A DNA stretch of 64,000 bases from Daphnia pulex (taxonomy: Eukaryota > Arthropoda > Branchiopoda > Diplostraca > Daphniidae): positions 2,480,001 to 2,544,000 of the forward strand of contig NC_060023.1 in the NCBI RefSeq assembly GCF_021134715.1, given 5' to 3'. Within the stretch, counting starts at the first letter, position 1, and the number at the start of each line of letters is the position of its first letter. The position numbers and the translations under genes are program-made. Below the pieces are notes generated by a model. That model worked only from the letters and a program-made list of their open reading frames with translations, was not told the DNA's origin and made no database searches. Shown piece after piece: positions 13,201 to 26,100 of the stretch.

Positions 13201-16200
13201 TGGCACGCATGAACGGTCTGGAAATAAAATCACGAGTCACGTGACTATGTGTGTTGTTTGAAAACGATGGCAAAAGGAATTTCTCCAATCAAACGTACAT
13301 GTATAAAAGACTTGCGATTCCTGTTCCATCTCTGTGATATGTGTTTTTATTGATTACACCCTCTCCCTGACATATCCCCACCCTAAATATCCAACCCCTT
13401 TTAGGAGGAGGAACAGGGACGAGTTACCCGCGTGAGTTTCCAGTCGAGAGATCAAAAGAGGTCGGATGCGTTTGGGAAAACATCAAAGTGGAGCTGCTGC
13501 TGGGTGGGGCTGGGTGGGTCGTCTATTATATAGGAAAACAAGAGGGGGTACCTTGTGCCGCGTGTGTTTGCATAAGGGAATATTCGTCTATGTACATGTA
13601 TAATTATAATATAATACGCTCTCTATGTATGTTATATATAAAAATAACAAGAGCAACAGCTCAATTTCTCTCGATATTATATATTGTATATGCGGCCAAA
13701 TGGCTGATGCTCGTCGGAGCGTGAATCAAATGACGCAACAAGGTGGGAGGAGGAGCAGAAATATATATCCTGTCCGTCTTTTGTAGTACATGCAAATTGC
13801 GCACTCGGGGATTTCTCTCAAGGGGTCATATGGGGAGAAAACAATATATCGAGGGGTGTGGTTATTAAACTGCACAAACGGCGATATATATTGAGCTGCT
13901 AGTTGCCTAGGGGAGGATATGATATTACATTTAATATACGCTAATTACTTCTAATACGGGTATACAAGAAGATGAAAAAAAGATGTTAATCAAAGAGTTT
14001 GTGGTTTGATAATTCACCGCGATCGATCTCTTCTCTCCAATTGAAAAGGATAAAAATAAAAATCCCTTTTTCATATTCAAATTTGGCGCGCATCTTTTGA
14101 AATAAATAATCTATAATAGAATATTTTTCAATCAAAACGGGTGCGATAGAGGTTTATATATACCTGCGGGCAGGGTGTTTTTTCTTTTCTTATTATTCTA
14201 TTTATATTATCTCGACACAATCACTTTGTGATGCTACCCCACTATTTCGCACAATGTGTGTGCTGTGCTGTTAGATAGAAAAATAAGAAGAGGAGCCAAT
14301 TACACGGCGGCGGGAGAGAGAGATGGATGGCGCGGATAAAAATGTGTTTTCCTCTTCAAATGTACATATCTCTGAGAAAATATAAGCCCAGCCAAAAGAA
14401 GAGCTAATCAAAGTAATCGATCTCTTTCTCTGAGCTGCGAGATTCACTCTGTATGCTGTTGGGCTGTGCTGGGCTGCTGTTGGAAACGATAGTGCATCAC
14501 ACAACACAACACACAGCACAAGAATAGAACATCCATGGGAATAAATAACAATACGAAAGGCGTAGATTATCGATCCATTGTTTGTGTGTCTCTGGGCGTT
14601 CAAAAAAAGCGCCAACAAACAACAATAAATGTGTAGAGAAAAATCTGATCCTTTTTTCTTATTTTTATATTTAATTGCCATTTTTTAAAAAAACCATCCA
14701 ATAGTGATTATATTCACCCGGATAACTGCATTTATACAACTGCTGTCGAATTCATTTCAAACCCGGAAGAATATATAAAAATATAAATGCCAGCCCCCAT
14801 GTCATATGTAACCCCCCAAAAAATATTTCAAACTGATAAGGAAAAAAAATATTTTCCAGTGTGGAGAGTGTCACACAAAAGTGAACAAGCCAGAAATCTG
14901 TCGTCGTTTGAATCTTATTATATTCTGATTGACAGATGATATGTTTCTGTTGGGAGCGCAGTCCAAGTCAATCACACAGCACCTGACACAGATATTTTTT
15001 CGATTGACATTTCCCATGACAGGACGAGAGCGACGGCACAAACAAACACAAATATGACGTCGTGCATATTATATTTGGCCAGGTGATGAGGTAATTCGTA
15101 ATATTATATGCCACAGACGATGGTGGTGGTGACAAGTGAGAAGTCAAAAGTGTCAAAAGATAAAACTCAAAACCCAAAAAAAATGTCGACCTTTTTTGAT
15201 TTCTGTTTGTGTTCGACAGTACCGCGCTCGACTTTTGCTCTTTTCTATTTTATATTCCTACTGAAAAATTACGCCACCATTTTCTATCTCCCCCCCTTTT
15301 TGATACACATACAAGATGGAGGTGATTTATGCAGATTGTCGCGCCTCCCGCATTGCGTGTGACGGCCAGAAAAAAAAAAAGTTCTCCGATGACATCAGCA
15401 GCCAAATTCACATCAATTGGACGACGGGAAGCTCAGCTCTATAAGCTTTTGGTTACAACTCAGACGACTTATATATACACACACACTTGTACAGTATATG
15501 TTTATAGTCGCCTGCAATTATTGAAGGTCGGTAAAAGAATTGAATAGCGTGTGAAAGCTTTCGGTCCCACACCAGCGGTGTCATCTCTCTGCTGATTGAA
15601 ACGAAGAAGAAGAAGAAGTTTGAAACCGAACCTATAGATCGCCTTACTCTATGCGCCCACCGTTTTTCTTATGTGTTGTCTTCTTGTAATTCTCTCTCAG
15701 CTGGTCGTGTATATGAGTCAACTCTTGGTAACCCGTCACCACTCTAAATATGTCGTTAGATCTAGATCCCATGCTGCTAGCTGCTGGGCGTCGATCTCTA
15801 ATCAAACCAACGGGAAAAAAGCTATTCGATACAACAGTCGCCTATAGCCTAGCAGTTGTGAAATGTTATGAGACTATACAAGTAGAGTGCTGCTGCCTAA
15901 TCAAGCGGTTATGATATTGCATGTCACTTTATCGTGTCGAGATTGGGGTAGAAAAAAAGGGCTGTCGTCGCGCCCTAATTGCGTTAAGCTTTCGATATAA
16001 CAATAATATCCCCATCGTTCATACATGTATAAAACGTCGTCCGTCCCCCCCCACACACATACTCAACCCTTTTTTTCTTCTCTTTAGCCAAAGAGCTGAT
16101 GAATGTACATCATCTGTTAAACACATCGGAGATGAGAGAAAGTCGTTAGGCCCCGTCGCCGCCCAACTTTGAACGAATCAATTCGCCGATCATCTCCAGT

Positions 16201-16627
16201 CGTCCGAAACGGGTCGATATGACGACGTCGACCCAAAAGGAAGTGGCGCACGGGAATCAAAATAATAAAATAAAATAAAAAGAGGAACGTAATCGAGCAA
16301 AAAGGAGGAGCCGCTTCTCTCCGACAATCAACCGCACATACCGAAAAAAGAAGAAACCACCGACGAAAGAATCGTCATCCGACAAATAAACCGCATCAAA
16401 GTCAAAAATAATATCTAGAAAAAGAAGCGACGGAATTGTTTAGAATTAGATTCCGTCGATTGTCACACGCCGAGCCGCGCTCATACCGCCGTGACCAAAA
16501 AATAAACCCAACGACAAGACACAGAGAAGAAAATGATGGAATATGTCAATTATCTCATATTTTTCCTTATTATTTATTTGACGTGTGTCGACGCCGACGC
16601 CAGCGACGCTACCGACGCCGCTCTTAC
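10205..16627 (-). other. Intron 1 of the basonuclin-like gene, distal part
   Basis: About 6.4 kb between the miniature element and the donor of basonuclin exon 1. No exon is supported on either strand. It holds microsatellites, GAGAG/CTCTC tracts, a perfect 12-bp palindrome AGTCACGTGACT at 13235-13246, and GGCGC boxes next to TTTGAA or TTCAAA near 11780 and 14076. The part from about 15.9 kb rightwards becomes richer in CG dinucleotides, leading into the exon 1 region. Confidence 0.5.
13235..13246. promoter_or_regulatory. Palindromic CACGTG E-box (AGTCACGTGACT)
   Basis: A perfect 12-bp palindrome contains GTCACGTGAC, the form preferred by MiT/TFE-type bHLH-zip factors (the CLEAR motif). It lies in basonuclin intron 1. 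It matches a consensus only; function is not shown. Confidence 0.35.
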
Positions 16628-16804
16628 TTGTAAAGGAGCCAGGCCTAGCGCCGAGGCGAGTCGATGGTGGTCGCTGATGATGCCGACACTGTTGTTGTTG
16701 TTGTTGTTGTTGTTGCCGACGACACTTGGATTATTAGTATTATTGCCGCCAGCAACACTGCCCGACATATCCCACGGTCGGGCGAAATTCACTTGCGAAA
16801 TCAT
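16628..16804 (-). CDS. bnc: Basonuclin-family zinc-finger protein, first coding exon
   Basis: This minus-strand exon encodes 59 residues, MISQVNFARPWDMSGS followed by a low-complexity region with eight consecutive Asn and ending SALGLAPLQ. It ends at a good donor (GTAAGA at 16627-16622) in phase 0, which joins exactly in frame to the basonuclin exon at 8533. The ATG at 16804 is preceded in frame by a stop two codons upstream, which supports it as the start. The Asn run comes from an AAC microsatellite at 16691-16715 and is likely length-variable. The exon has no recognisable domain, and its assignment rests on the in-frame splice and on order, strand and composition. The open frame on the opposite strand is taken as its shadow. 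Confidence 0.65.
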
Positions 16805-17760
16805 GATTTATTATTAGATTGATTTTAGATTATTATTATTGGATATATCTTTCGGTTTGATTCGGAATGGATTTTGGTCATCAGATTCTCCAGTGAAACA
16901 TGGACAACATGTTCACGTCTTTTGCTGGACAATATAACTTTCCCGGGGGCTTTTAGACGGACACTCGCAAACAGCACATCTTATATAAATTTTAAATAAG
17001 GTTCCGTTGTATTAGAGATGTCCACTTAACTTGATAAATTCGCCACTAAAATTTGATTTCAGTCGAATTACACGATTTTGATAGAGGCCTATTCAAATGA
17101 TGACGACACTCGAACCGAAATTGATTTGTAGCTGGAGCACTTGCGTTTGGAAATGAGTTAACCCACACGATCAAAGTTTTAAAAATGAATTCGGCGCCAA
17201 ATTTCACTTTTTTCAAATTTTCAAAATTTTCGCTGCGACCGACGACGACGACGACGACGAGATTTCGGCCCGTGCGGGACTGACGACGGCACGGGAATAA
17301 GAAAAAGGGGCAAATGGATGAGGTGAAGAAGAAGAAGAAGATTGGTCGTCGTCGTATACACATGTATAGATGGGGGGGGAGTGAGAGGGAGGGATGCGCG
17401 CGATGCGGGGCCGCTGGCCAAACTGTTTGGACGGCAGCCACGGCCACAACAACGACCGGGTCTATACACACTAGACACACTCACGAACGCGGGCACGTCT
17501 CTAACAGCCGTCGCCACTGACGACGGCCAGCGACGAGGAGGACGACGACGCGATGGCGCGAAGAGCAGAGCAGAGCGACGGCGGCGGCGACCCTGCGGGA
17601 TGAGAGGAGGAGGAGGAGGGGGGATACTGGCGACGACGCCATCGGTTCCTTCCCCCTTACTGTTTTCTGATTGGTCGACATGTCGGCGTGAATCGGGAGA
17701 GAACGAACGAGCCAACGAGAAAGGGGTGCCCCAATGCACATGCACACATGCACACACACA
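16805..17760 (-). promoter_or_regulatory. GC-rich 5' flank and probable promoter/5' UTR of the basonuclin-like gene
   Basis: Unlike the surrounding AT-rich DNA, much of this stretch (especially 17.2-17.7 kb) is rich in CG dinucleotides and GAC/CGA triplets, directly upstream of the start codon at 16804. It includes an E2F-like palindromic TTCGGCGCCAAA at 17190 and a (CGA)n run near 17240. Several overlapping frames on both strands are open because of the triplet repeats and are not taken as genes. The transcription start cannot be placed by eye. Confidence 0.4.
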
Positions 17761-18129
17761 AACCCCAAAAAATAAAAGAAATATATTTATAAATATATAT
17801 CTATCTCTCCCCTCTCGCTTATAATATTGTGTTATGTATTTCAGTCAACAGAAAATGTATAACAGAAGAAAAAAAGATCTGCGCAACCGCATATCACTCT
17901 ATATGCACTGGACTTGTATATCAAAATTATCCGACCGGTCCCTTACGGAAAAATCTCATCAAACTATATGAGAAATCATATGTTTATTAATGACATCAAT
18001 GATTTTTTAATAATTTTTGATGATCTCATATATTTCTCATTAAATTGATGAGAATTTTCACCCTCATATTTATCATTAAAAGTGTTTAAAATATTTTTGT
18101 CTCATTTTATATGAGATATAACCCAATCC

Positions 18130-18960
18130 GTAGTAAGAAATCAGAAAGAAATCATATAAATTTCATGATTTTACCACAGACATTTCGCATGAGAAATATG
18201 CAAGAAACTGGTGATAATTAACCATAAATATCATGACATTTTCTTAAAATAAATCGGTAATATATCATGTATTCTCAGTTTTTAATCATTAATTTCTATT
18301 GGTATTTTGTAATGAGATACTTGTATAAAATCATGTGGAAATCAATAAAATGTCATGATTTTCCTGCAGTTTTTTCGCATGAAAAATCTGCAAAAAATCA
18401 GTGATTATTAAGCGGGAATATCATGATATATTCTAATAATCAATAAGTAATTTGTCATAAATTCTGAGTTTTTAATCATTAATTTCTATTGATGTTATGT
18501 CAAGAGATTCTTGTATAAATTCATGTGAAAATCAATAAAATCTCATGATTTTTCCGCAGTTTTTTCGCATGAAAAATCTGCAAAAAAACAGTGATTATTA
18601 AGCGGGAATATCATGATATATTCTTATAATAAATAAATATTTTATCATATATTCTGAGTTATCAATCATTAATTTCTATTGATGTTTTGTGTTGAGATAC
18701 TTGTATAAAATCATGTGAAAATCAATTTTACCTATGACATTATAAGATTTTTTTTGGTTTTCTTTTATACAGTTTTTTGGCTTAAAAATCACGAAATTTA
18801 TTATTAAATGTCTATCAGAAATCAGGTAGATTTAGGTGTGAGATCATGATATTTAATTATAATTATTTTGCATATTATCATTTATTAAGAGCTTTTTATC
18901 AATCATTTCTCTAATGCTTTATAGTGAGATTTTTCATTAAAATCATGTGAAAATCAGTTC
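18130..18960. repeat. Tandem array, period about 190 bp
   Basis: The anchor word AATCATTAATTTCTATTG recurs at about 18284, 18474 and 18664, exactly 190 bp apart, with a degenerate fourth copy near 18897. Other shared words are TTTTTTCGCATGAAAAATCT and AGCGGGAATATCATGATAT. Adjacent middle units are the most similar and the outer ones decay. The array lies inside the terminal-inverted-repeat element. Confidence 0.88.
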
Positions 18961-19401
18961 CCACTAAGGAATCAAAAGATTTTTTGGTATTATTTTTACC
19001 CAATTTTGGGCTTTAAAATCTTCAAATTCATAACAAAAAGTCAGTAATAATCAGCTACAATTCAACAGATCAGATGTGAAATTATAACTATTTAATCGTC
19101 AATATTTTCTTATGTTTTGTAATGATGTTTGTGTGAAAAATCAAGGGAAAGTTATTTCTACATATATGACATCAAAATATTTTCTTGTATTCTTTTAATA
19201 CAATCCTAAAAATATCAGTTAAAATCAGCAAATAAGTATATAGGCCTACCTGGAATGAAATATTCTGACTTTAAATTCTTTTTGGACTTTTACATTTTTT
19301 ATTTTTTACCTTTCGTAAATATATGGTAGCTATCTAATTCTCACAAAAATTACACGATGTTTTTATAATCACAAGATAGGCTGGGATAACTATTTTTTTT
19401 A

Positions 19402-19508
19402 ACGCGCTAAGTAAATTTGAGTGAAAGTTCTATTTTACTCTGGTGTGTTTTTTTGTGTGTGAATTATTCTAAGTCCCGAAATCTGGCTTTTATCTAACTA
19501 AACAAACC
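19402..19508. repeat. Direct repeat, copy A (pairs with 19565-19671)
   Basis: About 107 bp beginning CGCGCTAAGTAAATTTGAGT and ending near TATCTAACTAAAC. It is repeated about 163 bp downstream with scattered substitutions, inside the 2.2-kb element. Confidence 0.85.
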
Positions 19509-19564
19509 AATTGATTATATGGTATGTCAAAACGCATCATAGAAATTTTTACTAAGTTTTTTTC

Positions 19565-19671
19565 ACGCGCTAAGTAAATTTGAGTGAAATTTCTATTTGA
19601 CTCTGGTATGTGTTTTTTGTGTAAATTATTCTAAGTCCCACAACCCTGTTGTTATCTAACTAAACTAACGA
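19565..19671. repeat. Direct repeat, copy B (pairs with 19402-19508)
   Basis: This is the second copy of the block starting CGCGCTAAGTAAATTTGAGT. It lies just upstream of the tRNA-like segment. Confidence 0.85.
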
Positions 19672-19711
19672 ATTTATTAATTTCTACGTTAAAAAGCTTC
19701 ATATATAACAT

Positions 19712-19784
19712 CAATTGGTGGTGTATCGGTTAGCAGATTAGCAAGCCACCCTGGAAGTCGAGGTTCGATTCCTGGTCAGGGCAA
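19712..19784 (+). repeat. tRNA-like segment with A and B boxes (SINE-head-like, not a functional tRNA)
   Basis: It holds an A-box-like TGGTGTATCGG at 19719 and a perfect B box GGTTCGATTCC at 19762-19772 at tRNA-like spacing, followed by a potential discriminator A. The T arm is mostly pairable. The expected acceptor partners (CAATTGG and TCAGGGC) do not pair and no good anticodon stem is seen, so this is a tRNA-derived relic such as a SINE head or an internal Pol III promoter. Confidence 0.6.
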
Positions 19785-20169
19785 TTCTTTTTTCAATTTA
19801 TATAATTAAAATCTCATTTAAAAGCGCTCAAATTCTCATTCTAATTTTAGTGAGAAAATCATTAACATTTCAGTGGTGAAAAGAGAAATTAAGCGAGATT
19901 ACAGTTAAACCTCAGTCAGAAATCATTATATTTACGCGACTAATCATTTATATTTAGATGAGAAATAACATAATTCTCACTTTGTTCACATGAAATTAAT
20001 GATAAACGGCCGATTTTAAACTTGAAAATGTCCCAAATTCTCATCAAAAGTCATTAAATAAATGATATTTTGCTGTTAATCTCACCAAAATATCACGACA
20101 AAATGAATGAGAATTAAGGTTATTCTCATGTATTTCTTTATGAGTTTTAATGAGATTTTTCCGTAAGGG

Positions 20170-23100
20170 GTGTTTTTATATTTATAGATAAATCTTGATT
20201 TTTTTTTATATTTAATTCTTCCGCTTTGGATTACATTTAGACAATTGGAATTTTTTAATATTTATTTAAAAAGATTCAAGGGCTATTTGTTTGGACTATG
20301 AATTAAGCGTCGCTTTGAACGATTTGACACTTTCGGATGGCTGAAAATGGGCGTCACTTTTAGGCCTGGTATCTTTTTTAAAAATGCCAATAGGCCTAAT
20401 TGATTATTACAATAGTTATATGTAGTTGGATAGGTAGCGGTGACATACACGTATACGTCACCGACGGGTTGGCAATTTGATCTAATATCAGGGAAAATAC
20501 TGGTTTTATCTAGCGACTTTCTCAACTCCCGTTGCATAAACGGCAAACAAATAAACGGGACCAGACGACATTTCGAAAATTCCCGGGCCTGTCATCAGTG
20601 TAATCAGTTTACGAAAATAAAAAAGGGAAAAATCTTATTTTTATATTTGACACCTTTTTTCTTTAATACAAAATCAGTTTAAAAAAGAAATAATTTTATA
20701 TTTCTTTAATTATTTTTATTTCTAAGCGACGGGCGATAGTTTGACGTCAGCGAAATTAATGAATCCGCCAGTTCAGATTTGTTCCTTTTATTTTCTGCTG
20801 TGCGTGTGGCATCTCACAGCAGATGACGATGTTTTTTAAAAAAATATTTGGTTGTTTTTTTTCGAATTGAGTTTCAAATCGTCTTGTATTTTTATACCCA
20901 CACGACGATGTGTGTGATGGCTGTCCTAATTGATTGTGCAAGATCCGGTGACACCAGTCAAAGAGTGTCGCCTATACTCTCTCTCTAGCTATACCATATA
21001 CACAACTCTCCAAAACATTTTCCAAATGGTATATTTATAATTTTATTTGTCGAGTTGTACAGTTTTTTAGGTTTCAAATCATCAGTGGCCACCCAAAAAC
21101 CCGAGTTACAATTTTTTCTGTGATTGCTGTCGAAGCAGAAAAGAAATGATTTAGACGCGATGTCACAAGGAAATTCAATATCTTGACAGGTCTCCCAGCC
21201 GCTGACTGACTAACTATTGAGTCGTGCTGTGCTGTGCTGTGCTGTGCTGACCATTGGTCGGCTAATAACACCAAAAGATTTCGGTTTTTTTCGTACGTGC
21301 TGTATCAGCTCGACTCATTATCTTTTTCGAGACGTCAAACAACTTTTGAAATAAAGAGAGTATATCCACATACACAGCACACACAGAGAGACGGATCAGT
21401 TCAAACAAACATCACCCAAATCAGCTACTGTGCCGCTCACCATATTAGATCCCATCACATCAGTTTGATTTGAAAATGATTTTCTTTTACCTTTTGTTTT
21501 CCTTCGATTGGTATTTGTATTCGATGATTGTATAACAATTCGGTAGAATTCTCTCTGCCGTCTATGCTGGGCTAGATCGGGTCCTCATCTGTGTATATTA
21601 ATACACCACTGAAACACACACACTCGTGTAATAATAAATACACTCAAAAGATAAATGCACTTGATTCGCCCAGCTTCCCGCAATAGAAAATGTTGTCACG
21701 CACACTGTGACACGCTGGCCGAATCTATATAGAAATACACGACTGATAGATAGAATAGATAGATATTTAATCACTGGCTGAGACAAAAATCAAAAGTTGT
21801 CTCTCTCTCTGGCTCATCTTCAGCATCAAATATCTTTTTCTATATTTGTGTCGTTTCTATTTGATTTTGATATTAACGAATTTTAATAAAATGTCGTCAG
21901 TTGTTTCGTTTGTCACAGACACAATTTGGGTTTCGGATCACACCTGTCACGCACTGACACACGTAAAACCATTCACAATCAGAAACACGGACACTTATAA
22001 GAAATCAAAATTGTTTTTTGGGGGCTATTTTGCGCAGACGCCGACTGTTTTATCCCGCGGGAAAAACAAAACAAAAAAATTGTTTTTTAATATTATTTAC
22101 GCGCACACGCAAAACAACACACACAACAACAACAACTCGGACACACACACACTGTATATCGGAAGTAAGTGAGTAAGAAAAAAAAAATGGGAAATGACGA
22201 CCGGTCCGGCGCGCGCGCGTACAAACGGGCCAAAGTCTGGAGACCGACTGGAGTAACGCGGCCGAGTTGTTGAGTGAACGTATAAGAAGAACAAGAAGAA
22301 GAAGAAGAAGAAGGAAAATGGTGTGGAGGGTGGAAAAAAAAAGTGCCAACTGGACTCGTATAACCCACCCACCAGACTCCACCACCAGAGGGATATATAT
22401 ATGTTGAGGGCCGGCACACACGCTAGCTACAGCTACAGCTATAGCTATAGCTGTATGATGGCGACCCCGAAGGAATCAAAAAAGAGATAGATATTTTTGT
22501 GTGCCGCCTTCTTTCGCTGTCGCTTCTTCCTTTCAGATGTTCGGATGGGAGGTGGTGGGGGGGGGGCTGCTTTTTTTACCTGGAAGATGGATTGGGGGGG
22601 AGACCCGTGTGTTAGTTAGTCTACATAAGGTGGGTGGGGGGCATAGATCTTTTCGGAAGAAGGAAATTTTTAAAAATAAAAGAAGAAAAAAAGTTGTGTG
22701 TGTCTTGTGTGTCCCTCCTCGAATCGTTCCTACCTCCAAACGGGGCGGAGCTTTGACAGATGCACCAGGAAGATTCTTCTTCTTCTTCTTCTTTACCACG
22801 CCACATCATCACCACCACCCATGCACACATACCTATACGTGCGATAGATGCGGACGACAAATGGCGTCCGTCACGACCGACCCATCAAACCCAAAAAATT
22901 TCATTTTTTACCCAAACAGGTTTTTTGTTTTATCCTTTTGGGATTAAATCCATCATCCACGTCATCCAGTCGTGTGTCCACCCAATGCGAGAGTCCGACG
23001 GCGACAATATCTCTCGCGACTTAAATAATAGATTGTAAATTACAAATACAATTGACATCGCTCCTAATATTATATACGGCCCGTTTTTTAAAAGTTGATC

Positions 23101-26100
23101 CCACTTGATCACCTTCCTATTTATTATCTTGTACATATTGACGTAATCTTTTTTCTCTCCCGTCACACACACACACACACAAACGAATATGCGCGGGTAT
23201 CACCAATAGGTGTATTTAGTTTTAAGGTAGCTCCCCGGAGGGGTGTAAATAAATATATTCATTTTATTTATTTTATTTTTTTTTTTCAAAAACTTTTTTC
23301 ACCTGTTTTGGACGTAACAGACGGACGGGCGACCCCACACCTACGCATACAACCACGTCCAAGGATATCGGGAGAAATAAGAGAAATATACTAGGGTCCC
23401 AATATTTGTCGTTGAATTTTTCTTATCTTTTTGAAAAACCAAGTGACAGGAGAGAATATAAGAATGTCGTGATATTATCCACGGTAGCCGTGAGGGGGGG
23501 GAGCCACACACAGCCAATACGTGTGTGTCAATAGTAATCCAGAGACAATATCTATACGAGGTAAATAACACACACACACGACAAATGGGGGTGTCTGCTG
23601 ATCAATTTCTAGCAATGACATCATTCAAGGTTGATGTCATATTATAGACGGCTGGCCCCCCCTTTGGCTTGTATATATGTACACGTCCGTTGGAATGTTT
23701 GGCAGTCACCTTCTACTATATAATAAGAATCCATCCATCCATGCGATGCCATTGGGCGAATTGCGTGCAAGGAGAATAAAGGGCGGGACTCACGAACGGC
23801 GAGCTTAGCTGGCGACTCTGAAAAACCAGGTGGAGCGTGTTCATTCTTTTTTATTTTATTTTATTTTTTAAAAAATATTTCGGTACCGTGTCGAATTTGC
23901 ATTTATAGCAATTAGGTCCATTCTTATAACGACTTTTCAGTCATTTTCTTTTTGAAATTTTTGTTTCTTTTTTACTTTCAAGATAAGACAACACAAAATC
24001 AGTGACGTCAAACAGTTAACACGGTCGTTATATTAGCCTCTGGTCTAGCAGACAGATGGATGGACACCTGTCGTCATACTTTTAAGGCCAATTTTTTAAT
24101 TTGAAACTAAATTTTTAGTCTAAAAATCTATACGCAAATTAATTTTGTTTTTTAAAAGACAATATAGTGAAATTGATTGATTTTTCGACCACCATCAAAG
24201 TTTAGATCATTTCCATCCGCCATTTTTTTTCAGGACGATAGGGGGGATATAGAAATGGACTCGTCAGAAGTTAATTAACTTCTTGGTTATTTTTTCTTCT
24301 TTTGTTATTCAGCCCCCCACCAACCCCCCAAACTTTCTTTACCTGTCTTAACAATACATTTTGTAAAAAAAATAAAAATAATAAAAAAGGAGAGATGGGG
24401 GTAGACTGTGTGTAACCCCCCCGTTCCATTTTGACCAGAGCCAATTACGAAATTTAGACGAAATGAAAAAAAAAAAAAAACTGGCGGCAAACAAAAGGCC
24501 ATTTGAAAAAATAAATCAACCCCCCCGTCTCCGTCATTCCTTCATTGTCTAGAAAAAATTAAACAATTCAAATAGATTGAAAAGAAAAATAAAAAGACAA
24601 AAAAATACTTTGATTGTCTAACTATACACAGACCCCATTAAGCCTTTTATTTGTTTAAACACACACACAAGCGACCGATCGATTGTCGTCTAATTATCTC
24701 CGGAGAGATGTAATTATTGATTGGCAAAAGAAAATTGGGTGGGCATACCCATCATTTAAACCTGTCATTATATATCCCAAAATCTTGTTATCTTATCACC
24801 TCCATCGTCTTCCCCCATCAATTTTTTTCAAAAAAATTTCTAAAAAAAGCGCGGGAAAGAGAAATGGAAAACTGGGCGGATGATTCCATTTTGTCTTTGG
24901 AACGGCTCGTCGAATGGTGACGGCTAATTGCCGTTCTAGTTGTCGGCGGCAGTCGGGACGGTGAATAGAAGAAGAAGAGAAACTCTCACGAGCTGTTACA
25001 GATGACGAGAGCGAAAAAGAAAATCATTTGGGCGACACTTTGGCATGGGCCGATGAGCTCCTCTCTCTCACAACACAAATAAACAACAAAATACACAGGT
25101 AGGTATATACAGGTACTCTTACTATAAGCTCGGCTGAACATTCCTGCAGGGCACACACCTTTGTGTGTGTAATTTTGAAATTTTGACTCCGGTTCGTTCG
25201 TGTGTCGTGTTCGGCCTGACGACAGACAAACCCGAAAAACAAGAGTGACAATTACGCGCTGTTCTTTCTGTGTACATGTACATTCACCGCGTCGCGGGAG
25301 AGAACCATAAGAAGAGCGGTCTTTTTCTCAAACAACAGAAAAATAAAAAAAAATAAAAGGAAATTGGTTATAGATGACAGAGGTGTGTGTGTATGTGTGT
25401 GTAACGCGCGTCCTTTTCCGCCGCTCTGAAATATTTTTTTTCTTTCCCAAATTACAGTGCACGACGCACCGCCGTCTATGCACACAGAAAATAAAGTGCC
25501 GGGCGACACACAGGCCAGCAGCATGTGACAATGTGTACACGTCGGTGTATATATATCGCCGCGAAAGAGAAAAAAATAAATACACCAAGGAGCTCGGCTT
25601 GTTTAGACGCGAGAGTGTCACGGAACTGTGGCCGAGAAAACGAATAATCTGAGGACGCCCACCGCCGACCATTTCCGGTCGAAAACAAAAATAATATTAT
25701 AACACGTCCGGGGAAATGTTACAGTAGCTATATCTATGTGCTGGCTGGCTTGGGCGAGGTGCAATCAAGAGCGACAATAAGCCTTGTACTATACTGCGCT
25801 GCGCTGGACGCGACCAATTTGGTTGTTTTTCCTTTTGGCTGTTTTTTGGGTGTAATAACTTTTGGACACTAGTATATGTATATATATCCTATATATGTAT
25901 GGTTGATTTTTGTTTGTTTGTGTCCGTTTCGATTTGATTTTAATTTCGCCGGGAAATTTGAAATAAATGTGGGGGGGAATAATTTGATTTGATGTGTAGA
26001 AAATGCAAGTTCATTATATCTCTGATGTATGGAGTGTTTTCAGTGTTAACCGAAAGAAAATGATGATATTATAGTATACAGGCCTATAAAGACATTTCAA

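Larger units (their letters stand above)
17940..20169. mobile_element. 2.2-kb AT-rich terminal-inverted-repeat element, non-autonomous
   Basis: The left end CCCTTACGGAAAAATCTCAT is matched in reverse complement by the right end near 20150-20169. Further inward both arms carry ATGAGAAAT-like words. The interior is exceptionally AT-rich, unlike its GC-rich left neighbour, and is full of short ATCATGA/TCATGATT palindromic words. It contains a 190-bp tandem array, a duplicated block of about 107 bp and a tRNA-like segment. No open frame of transposase size exists. No clear target-site duplication was found, so the superfamily is unassigned. Confidence 0.8.

Noticed and set aside
16533..16817. Plus-strand frame with a signal-peptide-like start and a Leu run
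   Set aside because: It is the complement of basonuclin exon 1; the Leu run is the antisense of the AAC-encoded Asn run, and it lacks a good donor.
17046..17824. Several overlapping open frames on both strands, up to 178 codons
   Set aside because: They are driven by CGA/GAC/GAG triplet repeats in a GC-rich promoter-like region; all are low complexity without splice support.
18130..18960. CRISPR-like array
   Set aside because: Units are 190 bp, degenerate and contiguous with no spacer pattern; this is eukaryotic tandem-repeat DNA.
19712..19784. Functional tRNA gene
   Set aside because: A and B boxes are present but the acceptor stem does not pair and no anticodon arm is convincing.
22050..22421. 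Three overlapping minus-strand frames of 106-123 codons
   Set aside because: They come from GAA, GTT and CA microsatellites; all three frames are open at once, which indicates composition and not coding.
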